This document shows, in pieces, positions 1-8,763 of a stretch of 64,000 bases of DNA. Made by a program: the position numbers and the translations under genes. The DNA comes from Acetivibrio thermocellus ATCC 27405. GTDB taxonomy: Bacteria > Bacillota > Clostridia > Acetivibrionales > Acetivibrionaceae. The stretch spans positions 3,589,081-3,653,080 of the forward strand of contig NC_009012.1 in assembly GCF_000015865.1 (NCBI RefSeq), read 5' to 3'. Each line of letters starts with the position of its first letter. Positions within the stretch are counted from its first letter, which is position 1. The notes under the pieces are model-generated. The model searched no databases. It saw nothing but the letters and a program-made list of their open reading frames with translations, and had not been told where the DNA came from.

Positions 1-990
1 TTTAGGGCTATCTTTTATCTGCTGGCAGTAGATTTAGGCTATGATTTATTTGACGTAGACGCGTATGATAAGGTAAATAATGAATTACCGCAGTTACTTA
101 GAGATATTGGATATAATTTTGACTGGATGGAATTTGAGATAGCACATTTGAACTTTAGGGAAGATTTCTGGCTGAATACAGCTATAAAGAATGGCAATGG
201 TGAAATGGCCCAGTATGCACTTCTTTCGTTGGAGACAATAAATGGTTTTCACCATACATATAAAGCAAGTTTTGCCAGTTACTTAAGTACGAATTTGTAC
301 TTATCGAATATAAATAAATATTATTCTGTGCCATCGAGACCTATATATATGAAAGATGGTACGGGTACTAAGTGGGAACAAATAGAAGCTTATGGTTATA
401 GCAAGCCAAGTAATACTGTTTCTTTAATGAGTAATACAGGGAATGCTATTCCTAGTAAGGGAAAGAGTAATTCTCTGCAACAATTATTTAAGAAAAATGA
501 CATTCCAAGTACCTTGACTGATGATGAGATAGCTGTGGACTTAAGGATACAGAAGGGATTTATTGGTGGAGGTGATAATGAGGGAACGCCTAAGACTACA
601 GGTGCATATAATCCTAACCTTAGCATGGATATTGGTAATGGTTTAGGTAAACTAAATGGAAAATCAATAAATGTAAGTGAAAAAGGGTTAAATTTAGTAA
701 AAAAACATATATCCCAGTTTGGAGATATTCCCGAAAACCAAGCGATGATAAACAGAATTGAGAGTGCATTAAAAAATGGGCAGCCTATTACTGGCGCTGA
801 TGCGAGTTTTTATATGCATGAAGTGGCAGAAGCTACAATGATGCAGAAGGGTATACCTTATGAAGTAGCACATGAGGCAGTATTACAGAAATATAATGTT
901 TCACCATATAGTGTACATCACCCTGAAGTAATCCAACAGTTTTCAGAGTGGTTTAACCAAGGATTTAAAGATTTCTGGGGGTTAAAATAA
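1..990 (+). CDS. 3' part of a possible polymorphic toxin protein (5' end outside window)
   Basis: The reading frame is open from base 1 to the stop at 988-990, so the ATG at 127 is probably internal and the gene starts upstream of the window. The visible ~329 residues show no family I can name with certainty. The last ~100 residues look like a compact C-terminal effector domain: a stretch with HEVAE, then a second histidine in VAHEAVLQKY and a third in SVHHPEV, ending just after a Trp-rich tail. Conserved His/Glu spacing of this kind is common in toxin nuclease or metal-binding tips. The next gene starts on the last base of this stop codon, the usual arrangement of toxin and immunity genes. 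The toxin reading is inference from architecture and context. Confidence 0.5.
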   Translation, partial: FRAIFYLLAVDLGYDLFDVDAYDKVNNELPQLLRDIGYNFDWMEFEIAHLNFREDFWLNTAIKNGNGEMAQYALLSLETINGFHHTYKASFASYLSTNLYLSNINKYYSVPSRPIYMKDGTGTKWEQIEAYGYSKPSNTVSLMSNTGNAIPSKGKSNSLQQLFKKNDIPSTLTDDEIAVDLRIQKGFIGGGDNEGTPKTTGAYNPNLSMDIGNGLGKLNGKSINVSEKGLNLVKKHISQFGDIPENQAMINRIESALKNGQPITGADASFYMHEVAEATMMQKGIPYEVAHEAVLQKYNVSPYSVHHPEVIQQFSEWFNQGFKDFWGLK

Positions 991-1547
991 TGATTAATAT
1001 CAACAATATAGGAAAATTGAAAAAATGCAGAGTATGGTTGGAAGAATTACCATTGTATGAATACAAGCCTGCTAAAGTATTGAGTTCAATATTAGAAACC
1101 TCTATTTGTATGAGTAGAGAAAACCAAAAAATAGCGATTGAAATATTTGTCGCACCAAGGTATTACGCATTTTTGGGAGCTGAATATGTTTATAAAGAAT
1201 CAAATAATCTTGAGATTCATGTAAATGTTTCTAATGATTCTGGAGAGATTATCACTGAAACATTGGCGCTTCCTTCGGATAAAGTGCATCTAGGGATATC
1301 TAATGAATATGCTCAAACCATTCTAAATACGTCAATGGAAGTGTTTATGAAGCTAAGTGTCATTCCTTCTGGTATCTTAACTTTCAATATTGGTGGTTAT
1401 AGTGATTATGGTTCAAATCAGGTTATATTTAAAAAAGTTACAAGTATTATAATTAGACTGCTTGTTAGCAATATAAAGAACACAGAGATAGATCAAATTG
1501 AAAATATAGTTAAGAATGAAGTAGACAAACCATTAACAGATATTTAA
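990..1547 (+). CDS. Unknown protein, candidate immunity protein
   Basis: A 185-residue soluble protein with no signal peptide or membrane segment. Its ATG overlaps the stop codon of the upstream gene by one base (TAATG), implying translational coupling. I do not recognise the family. The body is mixed beta/alpha with an isoleucine-rich region near residues 150-160 and a charged C-terminal helix. Small single-domain proteins coupled to the 3' end of a large secreted-toxin gene are usually the cognate immunity factor, and that is my inference here. A terminator follows directly, so the pair is the end of a transcription unit. Upstream context is outside the window and could change the reading. 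Confidence 0.5.
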   Translation: MININNIGKLKKCRVWLEELPLYEYKPAKVLSSILETSICMSRENQKIAIEIFVAPRYYAFLGAEYVYKESNNLEIHVNVSNDSGEIITETLALPSDKVHLGISNEYAQTILNTSMEVFMKLSVIPSGILTFNIGGYSDYGSNQVIFKKVTSIIIRLLVSNIKNTEIDQIENIVKNEVDKPLTDI

Positions 1548-1553
1548 TTGGTG

Positions 1554-1590
1554 AAAGGTCACACAGTTTCGTCTGATGTGGCCTTTTTCT
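1554..1590 (+). terminator. Rho-independent terminator after the candidate immunity gene
   Basis: An AAAGGTCACA / TGTGGCCTTT stem with a 13-nt loop is followed by a T run. It lies 6 bases after the stop codon of the preceding gene. Confidence 0.8.
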
Positions 1591-1599
1591 TATCTATGC

Positions 1600-1629
1600 T
1601 TGACACAGAGTATTACGATGTGATACAAT
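1600..1629 (+). promoter_or_regulatory. Sigma-A-type promoter with extended -10
   Basis: TTGACA at 1600-1605 and TACAAT at 1624-1629, spacer 18, with TG one base before the -10 (extended -10). It sits about 30 bases upstream of the ribbon-helix-helix gene, whose ATG at 1661 has a good AGGAGG site. Confidence 0.65.
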
Positions 1630-1660
1630 AAAACCAATAAGAAATACAGGAGGCGCAATA

Positions 1661-2050
1661 ATGTCTACAGAAAAGAATAGTATGCTACGGGTAAGGCTTA
1701 CACAAAGGCAGTCGGATGAGTTGGATGCTATTATTGATGAGCTTCAAGCACAAATGCCGGAAGCAAGTGTTACCACATCAAGCATAGCAAGATACGCTCT
1801 GGAGAAGTATGTGAGCGACCATATTGCCAAGCGTGATGGTACCAAGATTTTCATTGAAATCAACACTGCAGATGCCACAGAAGAGGACATAAAGAATCTC
1901 TACGACCTTCTTTCCAGGCTGTTTGACGAAACAAAGGAGAATTACTCACCAATGGTTCACTATATGGTTGGAGAGATTTTAGAGCCTGTGATGATGAAGA
2001 TGGCAAGCATGATGAAGCTAAAAAAGCCGGGGGTGAAGGCAAGTGAGTAA
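1661..2050 (+). CDS. Ribbon-helix-helix-like DNA-binding protein
   Basis: A 129-residue protein. Residues 8-52 (MLRVRLTQRQSDELDAIIDE, then a Ser/Thr turn and SSIARYALEKYV) look like a ribbon-helix-helix fold: a short basic beta strand followed by two helices. Such proteins are typical repressors or copy-control factors of plasmids, phages and integrative elements. The remaining ~75 residues are helical and Met-rich, with no motif I recognise. It has its own promoter and a strong AGGAGG ribosome site, and its 3' end overlaps the next small gene by 8 bases. The context (zinc-ribbon peptide, prim-pol gene, IS) suggests the backbone of a decayed mobile element. Function as a regulator is inference. 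Confidence 0.6.
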   Translation: MSTEKNSMLRVRLTQRQSDELDAIIDELQAQMPEASVTTSSIARYALEKYVSDHIAKRDGTKIFIEINTADATEEDIKNLYDLLSRLFDETKENYSPMVHYMVGEILEPVMMKMASMMKLKKPGVKASE

Positions 2051-2180
2051 GAAAAAGTACATTGTCCGCTGTCCTCATTGCAATCACAGAGTATTTGATG
2101 CCGATTATGCTGATGTTGAAGTCAAATGCCCGGTATGCAGGAAGGTTTTTGAAGTGAAGCTGGAGAAAAAGGCGGGATAA
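2043..2180 (+). CDS. Small zinc-ribbon protein, Com-like (45 aa)
   Basis: GTG start overlapping the preceding stop by 8 bases. The 45-residue product has two CxxC pairs, RCPHCNH and KCPVCRK, 17 residues apart, in a very basic peptide. This is the pattern of small Mu Com-like zinc-finger proteins found in phage and integrative elements, which can act on mRNA. The overlap with the upstream gene suggests translational coupling. The family call rests only on the cysteine pattern and size. Confidence 0.55.
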   Translation: MSKKKYIVRCPHCNHRVFDADYADVEVKCPVCRKVFEVKLEKKAG

Positions 2181-2230
2181 AAAGTGAATAAATCTGGCAC
2201 AGAGCCACAAAGGGAGCGAATGACTCACCT

Positions 2231-2277
2231 ATAGAGCCTGGCGGATAGTCTTAAAAACTATTTGTCAGGCTCTATTT
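2231..2277 (+). terminator. Stem-loop between the zinc-ribbon peptide and the prim-pol remnant
   Basis: ATAGAGCCTG at 2231-2240 pairs with CAGGCTCTAT at 2266-2275; an internal ATAGT/ACTAT pairing extends the stem. It is followed by only a weak T run, so it may be an attenuator or processing hairpin rather than a strong terminator. Confidence 0.4.
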
Positions 2278-2306
2278 ATGTTCTCGGAGGAGGTGAGAAT
2301 TTAAAA

Positions 2307-2546
2307 GTGACAATGATGGACGCAGCATTAAAATACGCAGAAGCCAATATCCCGGTTATACCTCTGCATTGGATTTGTGAGGATGGCTCCTGCTCCTGCA
2401 AGACAAGGAGTGATTGTGACAGCAAGGGAAAGCATTCGTTATATACCGGCTGGTACAATAATTCCACTACTGATGTTGAGCAAATAAGGAAATGGTGGAC
2501 GAATGTAAATGTCAATAAAAATTTGGTTCTTTCCAAAGTTAGTTGA
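2307..2546 (+). pseudogene. Truncated bifunctional primase/polymerase (prim-pol) N-terminus
   Basis: GTG at 2307 follows a GGAGGAGGTGAG site about 10 bases upstream. The product begins with an N-terminal helix (AALKYAEANIPVIPLH), then a Cys-rich insertion with GKHSLYTGW and a conserved QIRKWWTNVN, which is the start of the archaeo-eukaryotic primase-like prim-pol domain (PF09250-type) used by phages and plasmids. The frame then runs into the left inverted repeat of an ISL3 element at 2525 and stops. The catalytic acidic residues that normally follow are missing, so this is a dead fragment of ~65 native residues. The sequence beyond the right IS end does not resume the prim-pol domain, so DNA was also lost or rearranged. 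Confidence 0.65.
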
Positions 2547-4401
2547 AATAAACGAAAAAACATGATAAAATAAATAAAAATCAAACAAAAGAAAAGAGAT
2601 TATACCATGGATAAGTTTATTAAACAATTAGATCCAAACTTAGACTATATTAATCATGAAATAAATGATGGCAAATGCTATATAACAGTAGCTTCCAACC
2701 GCAAAGAAGTAACATGTCCATTTTGCGGCCAGTCATCATCCAGAATACATTCCACCTACAACAGAATTTTTCAGGACCTTCCAATACAAGGTAATAAGGT
2801 ATTTATTATTATACGTAACAGAAAAATGTTTTGTGATAATCATGATTGTAGTCATACTACTTTTGCAGAAAGATTTGATTTTATCTCCTATAAAGCGAAG
2901 AAAACCCGTCGTCTTGAGGATGAAATTGTACGACTGTCAATAAATTGCAGTTCCGTTGCAGCATCAAAAGCTCTAAAGGAAAATGTTGTGGATATCGGTA
3001 AAAGTACAGTTTGCAATCTCTTAAAAAAAGAAACACTGGTTGTTGACAAAAAGACAGTAACAGTTGTTTGCATTGATGATTTTGCTATTAAAAAGCGAAA
3101 AAGCTATGGGACAATTATGATAGATATTTTTACGCATCAAATACTTGATATGATTGACTCAAGGGATTATGAGACTGTTTGCGAGTGGTTAAAAACATAT
3201 CCAAATCTTAGTGTGATATCAAGAGATGGATCTGTTATCTATAATAATGCAATTGCAAATGCACACCCGGAAGCTTTACAAATAAGTGACCGTTTTCATT
3301 TACTGAAGAATCTGACTTCCTATATAACAGAGTATCTAAAAAAGAGATTAAAGCCGCAAGTTTTAATACAAGCTGTCAGTCAGGAAACTAAAGAGATAAA
3401 AACAATAAGACAGGCAGATGAAAACAGAAAACTTACATTGAAAGAAAAATATGAAAAGATAAAACAACTCCTATTAGAAGGAAAATGTAAAACAGAAATT
3501 TGCCGAAGCTTAAATATGGATATACGAGCTTATGATAAGCTAATGGCAATGACGGCTGAAAAAAGGGAAAAGTCATTCCAGACAAAAAAGATGATCATAC
3601 ATGAAGAAAGAGTAAAGCAAAAAATGGAACGTGTAAATGAGGTGCGGGAGTTAAAGGGAATAGGTTTGAGTAATAGAGAGATATCCAGGCGTACTGGACT
3701 TAATAGAAAAACAGTTAGTAGATATCTTGATGAAAACTTTAATCCGGTCCATGCTGCCTATGGCAAAAAGAGAAATGGGAAGCTGACACCATATATAAAA
3801 GCGATTGACGAATACCTTGAGAAAGGGATTATGGGTTCATATATTGAGGAAAAGATACGCGAAATGGGATATGAGGGTTCATCATCAACTGTGCGGGATT
3901 ATATAACAGACTGGAAGAAGCGGAGAAAAAAATATTACGATAAAAGTAGGGAAGATGGGACAAAAACAGAAACAATAAAAAGAGAAAATATATTAAAGCT
4001 ATTGTACCAACCAATAGAAAAAAGTAAAAATAATTAGTAAGAAACAATTTGAAATGATATGCAAAGAATATCCGTTTTTTTGAAAAGATATACAAAATAA
4101 CATGGGGATTTAAGAGTATGCTAACTGATAAAAATATTGATGCTTTGGATAAATGGATGGAGGGAGCCAAAAATCTAAACATACCGGAGATAAACAGTTT
4201 CATAAATGGGATTGAACGAGATATGGAGGCTGTAAGGAATGCGATAAAATATGAATATAGTAATGGGCTTGTAGAAGGGTGCATTAATAAACTGAAGGTA
4301 ATAAAACGAATTATGTATGGCCGTTGTAGTTTTGAAACATTAAAAACCAAAATTCTCCGGCTCGAAAAAATGAGGTTATTCAACTAACATTGGAAAGAAC
4401 C
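2525..4401 (+). mobile_element. ISL3-family insertion sequence, 1877 bp, transposase broken
   Basis: The ends are 23-bp terminal inverted repeats (2525-2547 and 4379-4401) that begin GGTTCTTTCCAA and match at 22 of 23 positions. Between them lies one ISL3-type transposase on the + strand. The 8 bases flanking each side (AAAAATTT left, GTGAAAAT right) do not match, so no target duplication is visible. With the different coding content on each side, this suggests a deletion or recombination next to the element after insertion. Confidence 0.85.
2607..4387 (+). pseudogene. ISL3-family transposase, double frameshift
   Basis: The N-terminal zinc finger (CPFCGQ, then CDNHDC), the central helix-turn-helix and the DDE domain (VVCIDDFAIKKR; SRDGSVIYNNAI; QISDRFHLLKNL) are in the first frame, 2607-4037 (476 codons). 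The end of the catalytic domain (NGLVEGCINKLKVIKR, with the last acidic residue) is in another frame, 4118-4387. The linking sequence reads through if one A is removed from the A5 run near 4027 and one T from the T7 run at 4075-4081, giving ISKKQFEMICKEYPFF then EKIYKITWGFKSMLTD. The gene thus carries two one-base insertions in homopolymers and is probably inactive, unless these are sequencing errors. The intact length would be about 590 residues, normal for a large ISL3 transposase. Confidence 0.85.
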
Positions 4402-4403
4402 GT

Positions 4404-4625
4404 GAAAATGCTCAACCCATACGAATAAGATTTAGAACAATATCACTACCTAACAAATTGAGATTTCATGTAGAAGGAGTGTTTTCAGAAAATATATCAT
4501 CGGAAGAAACAGGTTTTTCAGGTTTCAATACAGATGGTTCTATTAATCTTGACGATTTAACTATAAAAAAATCTGCATGGGTTGCTCGTTATAATGTATG
4601 GGATCGGAAAGGGTGGAAGTTTTAA
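4404..4625 (+). pseudogene. C-terminal fragment of an unrecognised protein beside the IS
   Basis: Immediately right of the IS, one frame is open for ~73 codons up to TAA at 4623-4625. It reads ENAQPIRIRFRTISLPNKL near its start and ends with WVARYNVWDRKGWKF. It has no start codon or ribosome site of its own. It is not a continuation of the prim-pol domain cut on the left, so it is the tail of a different gene joined here. I do not recognise the family. Confidence 0.4.
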
Positions 4626-4692
4626 ACATGCAATAAAATGATTCTACTCCTTGGCGATAATTGCAAAATAATATTCAAGGAGGAAATTTTAT

Positions 4693-4831
4693 ATATTAAC
4701 ATTGCAAAAAGAGCGAATAAAAAATAATTACGGGGAATAACTTCCAAAGTGCCGCAGATGACAGTGCGCACCTAAAAGATATATTTAAGGCTATTATTCA
4801 AAAACTGAGTCCCAATTTTTTGGTATCATGA
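4693..4831 (+). pseudogene. Possible broken small ORF
   Basis: A good AAGGAGG site at 4677-4683 is followed 9 bases later by ATA and 15 codons (ending KERIKNNYGE), then a stop. Skipping the T at 4738 would continue as NFQSAADDSAHLKDIFKAII up to TGA at 4829-4831, a sensible helical peptide of ~46 residues overall. This is weak evidence for a small frameshifted gene with a non-standard start. Otherwise the 4626-4825 gap shows nothing I can name. Confidence 0.25.
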
Positions 4832-5305
4832 TACCTTTTTATCCTGCGGCGGCTGCTCCATATTGAATACGAAACGTTTGTCAAGATTATATTTTATAAT
4901 ATATCCGATGGTGAGACCTATTAAAGCGCCCAGGTATTTGGCATATTGATGGTTGAAAATACTGTCGAATATAAGCTCAAAAGACCAAAATATAGCTGTT
5001 GTAAATACACCCATAAAGGAATACATGATGAATTTTCCGGTATCTTCGGATTTACTTTTTGTTTTATAGTTAAAAATATATTTTTTATCGAGAATATACT
5101 TTATTATCAATCCTACCAATGTACCCATACAAATTGCAGCCATGAGGACAAGGTTAAGATTGAAAAGTCCCAGAATACTTACATTTTCAAAACTTTTCAA
5201 AAATACAAGGTAATCGAAGAACATAAGACACAGTTGTTGTGTTACAAGATTTCCTATTGTTGATATTGCTACAAATAACGCATATTTTATAGCAAGCTTA
5301 AACAA
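4826..5305 (-). CDS. GtrA-family membrane protein
   Basis: A small polytopic protein with four hydrophobic segments and the GtrA (PF04138) pattern, including two repeated KY(I/N)LDK(K/R)(Y/F)(I/V)FN motifs at the ends of the second and fourth helices. GtrA proteins are thought to flip or accompany undecaprenyl-phosphate-linked sugars for cell-envelope glycosylation. The frame extends to an ATG at 5443, but that start has no ribosome site and adds 46 unlike residues. The TTG at 5305, just before the first membrane helix and after a GGCGGG stretch, fits the family length (159 aa), so I chose it; it remains uncertain. No GtrB-type glycosyltransferase is adjacent; the nearest is at 59927. Confidence 0.75.
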   Translation of the reverse strand: MFKLAIKYALFVAISTIGNLVTQQLCLMFFDYLVFLKSFENVSILGLFNLNLVLMAAICMGTLVGLIIKYILDKKYIFNYKTKSKSEDTGKFIMYSFMGVFTTAIFWSFELIFDSIFNHQYAKYLGALIGLTIGYIIKYNLDKRFVFNMEQPPQDKKVS

Positions 5306-5537
5306 CTTAATCCCGCCAATCTTTTTAGTATCGAAGTAGCAAAAGTATGCTGTTTTCAATATGATTTTAGGCTGCTGACAGGTATTTGTCAATAAAGAAA
5401 AATAAATGGAAGAGTGATGCTTTATGTCCTTTAAGTGCTGCATAGCTTTGATATAATATATGTATACACTTGTGTATAATTAAACTGCTGAAGGCGGAAA
5501 CGGGAACGGTTGTTCTGAAAATGAGGAGGTGGTACTG

Positions 5538-6077
5538 ATAGACTATTCGAAACTGAGCAAGGAAGTGGCTTATGCTTTGCGTCATGCCCCGTGGGAATAC
5601 GGATTGGAACTGGATGCTGAAGGCTGGGTTGATATTAATCAGTTGCTATCCTCTTTACATGAGTGTGAAAAATGGAAGAAAGTAAGTGAACATGATTTGC
5701 ATGTGATGATAGAGAAGTCCGATAAAAAGCGTTATGAGATTTCGAACGGAAAGATTAGGGCATTGTATGGTCATTCAATTCCACAAAGAATAATAAAAGA
5801 ACAGAAGTGTCCACCGGAAGTATTGTACCATGGGACAGCCAGGCGCTTTGTTAAATCAATAAAAGAAAAAGGCCTTCAGCCTCAAGGACGACAATATGTT
5901 CACTTATCGGCCGATGTAGAAACGGCTTTGCAGGTCGGTAAAAGACGAGACATTAAACCTGTATTGCTGATAGTAAATGCCCTTGAAGCTTGGTCTGAAG
6001 GTATAAAATTTTATCTTGGAAATGATAAAGTATGGTTGGCTGACGCTATTCCAAGTAAATATATTCGTTTTGAGTAG
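5538..6077 (+). CDS. kptA: RNA 2'-phosphotransferase (Tpt1/KptA)
   Basis: The product carries the KptA/Tpt1 signature: an N-terminal winged-helix-like half (KLSKEVAYALRHAP, GWVDINQLL) and an ART-like NAD-binding half (LYHGTARRFVKSIKEKGL, VHLSADVETALQVGKRR). The enzyme transfers the 2'-phosphate from RNA to NAD+, and in bacteria its physiological substrate is unclear. A GTG at 5529 lies inside the AGGAGGT ribosome site (5524-5530), so it cannot be the true start. The ATA at 5538, 7 bases after that site, gives the MDYSKLSKEV-type N-terminus I associate with homologues, so I place the start there. A CTG at 5535 is the alternative. At 179 residues it is full length. Confidence 0.88.
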   Translation: MDYSKLSKEVAYALRHAPWEYGLELDAEGWVDINQLLSSLHECEKWKKVSEHDLHVMIEKSDKKRYEISNGKIRALYGHSIPQRIIKEQKCPPEVLYHGTARRFVKSIKEKGLQPQGRQYVHLSADVETALQVGKRRDIKPVLLIVNALEAWSEGIKFYLGNDKVWLADAIPSKYIRFE

Positions 6078-6287
6078 ATTTGAAAGCTGCCGATTTCAGA
6101 TAATGTGTTTCTTTTTACTATAGATGAGATATTCCAATAATGAGACCTTTTATACTTTAAAATCCAAGTAAGTTTTTAGATATTGGCAACGTAATTGATG
6201 TCACAACCACAATAGTGTATGTAAAAACATAAAAGTAATTTGCAAACTACTCAACATATAACATTTCGATGTAAATTATTATAAAGG

Positions 6288-6542
6288 ATGAAAAAGGGGA
6301 TGTATGTGCAGGAACAAATATGGTTGGGAGAATTTATAGCAAAATCTTTTTTCATTATTCTGAGAATTTTTTTGCTGTTGATAGTTATTTTTCTAATTAT
6401 CGAATTTATCTCAAAATTAAAAGATAAAAAGGCAAGAGTAAATTCCGATAAATTTGTTCCTGAAAACCCGGAAGTTTTATGGGAATGCCCTGAATGCAGC
6501 AACAACAATCCAAATACAACTTTTACATGCAACCAATGCTGA
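6288..6542 (+). CDS. Small membrane protein with C-terminal zinc ribbon
   Basis: Up to 84 residues: a short N-terminus, one strongly hydrophobic segment (about residues 19-40), a basic linker and a terminal zinc-ribbon-like module with ECPEC and TCNQC ending exactly at the stop. It may be a complete one-pass protein with a cytoplasmic zinc knuckle. The start is ambiguous: ATG 6288, ATG 6300 and GTG 6306 are in frame, and the last has the best spacing from AAAAAGGGG. I do not recognise the family. It sits alone between kptA and a BlaI-like remnant. Nothing else is visible in the 210 bases before it. Confidence 0.5.
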   Translation: MKKGMYVQEQIWLGEFIAKSFFIILRIFLLLIVIFLIIEFISKLKDKKARVNSDKFVPENPEVLWECPECSNNNPNTTFTCNQC

Positions 6543-6563
6543 TATAGGATTCGATAGTATGTT

Positions 6564-7016
6564 TTGAAAATGATATGCTTTAAAGAATTATTCCTCCTCA
6601 ACAATAAGGCTGGCATTTGTTATTCTATATGGGCTACTATAAATATTATGTTGCGGCGTATGATTAAAAAAGGAGCTGTGCGCTGTGATGACAGCGGGCG
6701 TTATAAGTTGTTCTCTCCGAATATTGACAAAGAGGAATCTGTTGTCTGCGAAACCAAAAATCACCTTTCTAAAGCGGCTCTGGTTATTGCAATAATATTT
6801 CTTCGATTTTTATTTCGTAATAAAATCAGTCTGAAGCTGCAGTATGCCTTGAGGATTCCGGTGCTTTTGCGGCTTTTATTGCTTTTCACTTTTGGAGAAA
6901 GTACTTTAAGTATTATGAATTGGATTGAGTTCCAAAAAAGCAATACCGCCATGCAGATTTCTCAGCTTGGGGAAATGTCGGAATATTTACATTACCAACT
7001 ACCAAATAAGATGTAA
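6564..7016 (+). pseudogene. BlaI/MecI-type repressor remnant
   Basis: Residues ~24-68 (TINIMLRRMIKKGAVRCDD, then PNIDKEESVVCETKNHLSK) match the second half of the BlaI/MecI winged-helix repressor, including the wing and the start of the dimer domain. The N-terminal recognition helices are missing. After residue ~70 the frame becomes a hydrophobic, low-quality stretch that does not resemble a BlaI C-terminus and may derive from an adjacent membrane sensor gene in other frames. There is no ribosome site at the apparent ATG. I read it as a decayed BlaI (possibly BlaI-BlaR) locus. Confidence 0.45.
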
Positions 7017-7261
7017 AAACAGATAATATGATATAGAAACGAAGCATGATGGAGAAATAGATACAAAAAAAGACTTTGTTTATCTCCCTGACACGGCAAA
7101 AAAATAAAAAATTTAACAAAAACCTATTGCTAATTTTTCTTTTATAGCGTAGTATAATGTTAGTTTTTCCACAAAATAGTCTATAAAATATTTATATTTA
7201 TAAAAAATATAAAATATTATACAGAATATACAGATAAAGACTTTTGAGGGGAGATGCACAA

Positions 7262-8644
7262 ATGAAAAAGAAGGTTATGCTAAAGCAAAAGCTTTTAAGG
7301 GTATCTATTATTTTAATTGCATTATTTACAGCCGCGATTTTTTTCGTCACAAACATGAAGGTTACAAATTTAGTGGAGAAAAGCATAGCAGCAAAATTGG
7401 ACAACATTTCAAGCCTTGGGCTTGATATTATTGAAACCAAATACAGCGGAGATTGGAATGTGAAAGGTGGAAGGCTGTATAAAGGAGAGAATTTGATTAA
7501 CAATGATTCCCTGATTTTAGACGCAATTAAGGAGAAAACCGGAGCAATCGCGACTGTATTTCTTGGAGATGAAAAAATTGCCACAAGCGAGCTTGACAGC
7601 GACGGTATAAGGCCAATCGGGGGCAAGGCGTCAAGTGAAGTGGTTGAAAGTGTTTTGCAAAAAGGTGTTGTATATACAGGAACAGAGAATATTCTTGGCG
7701 AAACATATGCCGTAAAATATGTGCCTTTAAAAGACCGCAGCGGTGAAGTTTTAGGAATGTGGTTTGTCGGTATGCCAAAAAGCAATATTGGCAGCAAGGA
7801 CAGCCAGATACTTATCATGAGGATTTCAATTGTTGTTATTTCCGTATTGTGCGGTATATTGGGCTGCGCATTGTTAATGCTTTATGTAAAGAAGTTTTTA
7901 AACGATATAGATACCCACAAAGTTTCATTCCTTGAATCCAATTCAAGCGGTAATAAAACTCAGCGCAAAGTTGTAATGTTATCATTATTCCTTATAGGCA
8001 CGTTTTTCCTGATTTGGTTTACTGTACAGGGCTTCACAATCGGTAATGTGGTCAACAACCTTGAAGACAGTAATATAAAAGACAGGCTGAATGCGTGTTC
8101 ACAACTGGGAGAAATGTTAATTAATGAAATGCATAAAGGGGAGTGGACAATTAAGTTTAACAAACTTTATAAGGGTTCCCTTCTTTTGAATGATGACACT
8201 TCAATAGCGGAAAAAATTAGTTCCGATACAGGATTGCTTTCAACTGTTTTTATGATGGACACAAGAATTGCAACAAACATTTCAAAGGATGACGGCACAA
8301 AACCCATAGGAGCCAAGGCTGCGAGTGAAATTGTAGAGACTGTCTTAAAGCAGGGCAAGGAATATATCGGAGAAATCACTGTTGCCGACAAGAAATGTAT
8401 AGAAAAGTATGTTCCGATAAAAGACAGCACCGGCCAGACAATCGGTATGTGGTCCATAGGAATCGAGAGGAAGGTAACTGCAAGACAAATAAGGGATTTA
8501 AGAAAGGCTATATCTCAAATAAGCTTGTTGGCTATATTGGTGTCATTAGGAGCGTTTTTATTCCTGTCGGTAAGATTCGTATCGGATATAAGAAATTATA
8601 ATGTATGTCTGAGTACAAAAGTCAGTGAAGAAAGTTCTTATTGA
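7262..8644 (+). CDS. Membrane sensor-like protein with two tandem Cache-like domains and no output domain
   Basis: ATG at 7262 follows GAGGGGAG. The 460-residue protein has TM1 near residues 13-31, an extracytoplasmic Cache-like domain (~35-185), a TM pair (~190-265), a second copy of the same domain (~275-405) and a final TM (~420-445). The two domains are clearly duplicated: both have KLYKG.., a TG...TVF segment, KIATS/RIATN, DG.(R/K)PIG.KA and a closing G(M)W.(V/I)G strand. These single-Cache domains are typical of chemoreceptors and sensor kinases, but HAMP, methyl-accepting, kinase or GGDEF modules are absent. It could bind a ligand and signal through a partner, or be a decapitated receptor. 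A TATAAT at 7153-7158 is a possible -10. Confidence 0.7.
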   Translation: MKKKVMLKQKLLRVSIILIALFTAAIFFVTNMKVTNLVEKSIAAKLDNISSLGLDIIETKYSGDWNVKGGRLYKGENLINNDSLILDAIKEKTGAIATVFLGDEKIATSELDSDGIRPIGGKASSEVVESVLQKGVVYTGTENILGETYAVKYVPLKDRSGEVLGMWFVGMPKSNIGSKDSQILIMRISIVVISVLCGILGCALLMLYVKKFLNDIDTHKVSFLESNSSGNKTQRKVVMLSLFLIGTFFLIWFTVQGFTIGNVVNNLEDSNIKDRLNACSQLGEMLINEMHKGEWTIKFNKLYKGSLLLNDDTSIAEKISSDTGLLSTVFMMDTRIATNISKDDGTKPIGAKAASEIVETVLKQGKEYIGEITVADKKCIEKYVPIKDSTGQTIGMWSIGIERKVTARQIRDLRKAISQISLLAILVSLGAFLFLSVRFVSDIRNYNVCLSTKVSEESSY

Positions 8645-8763
8645 TTTTGTTTGGAAGATGTAATAAATGAAAATGTAATAATAAATAAAGCTTTAAACTT
8701 AAACACAAGCCGGATGGTAAAAAAGTTAAAGTATTGGAATTTGAATAAAAAGGGGTTTTGAAA

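Noticed and set aside
2517-4409. 8-bp target-site duplication around the ISL3 element
   Set aside because: The flanks AAAAATTT and GTGAAAAT do not match and the interrupted gene does not resume.
4813-4840. GGTATCATGATACC palindrome at the gtrA 3' end as terminator
   Set aside because: Only a six-base-pair stem with a two-base loop and no T run in the direction of gtrA.
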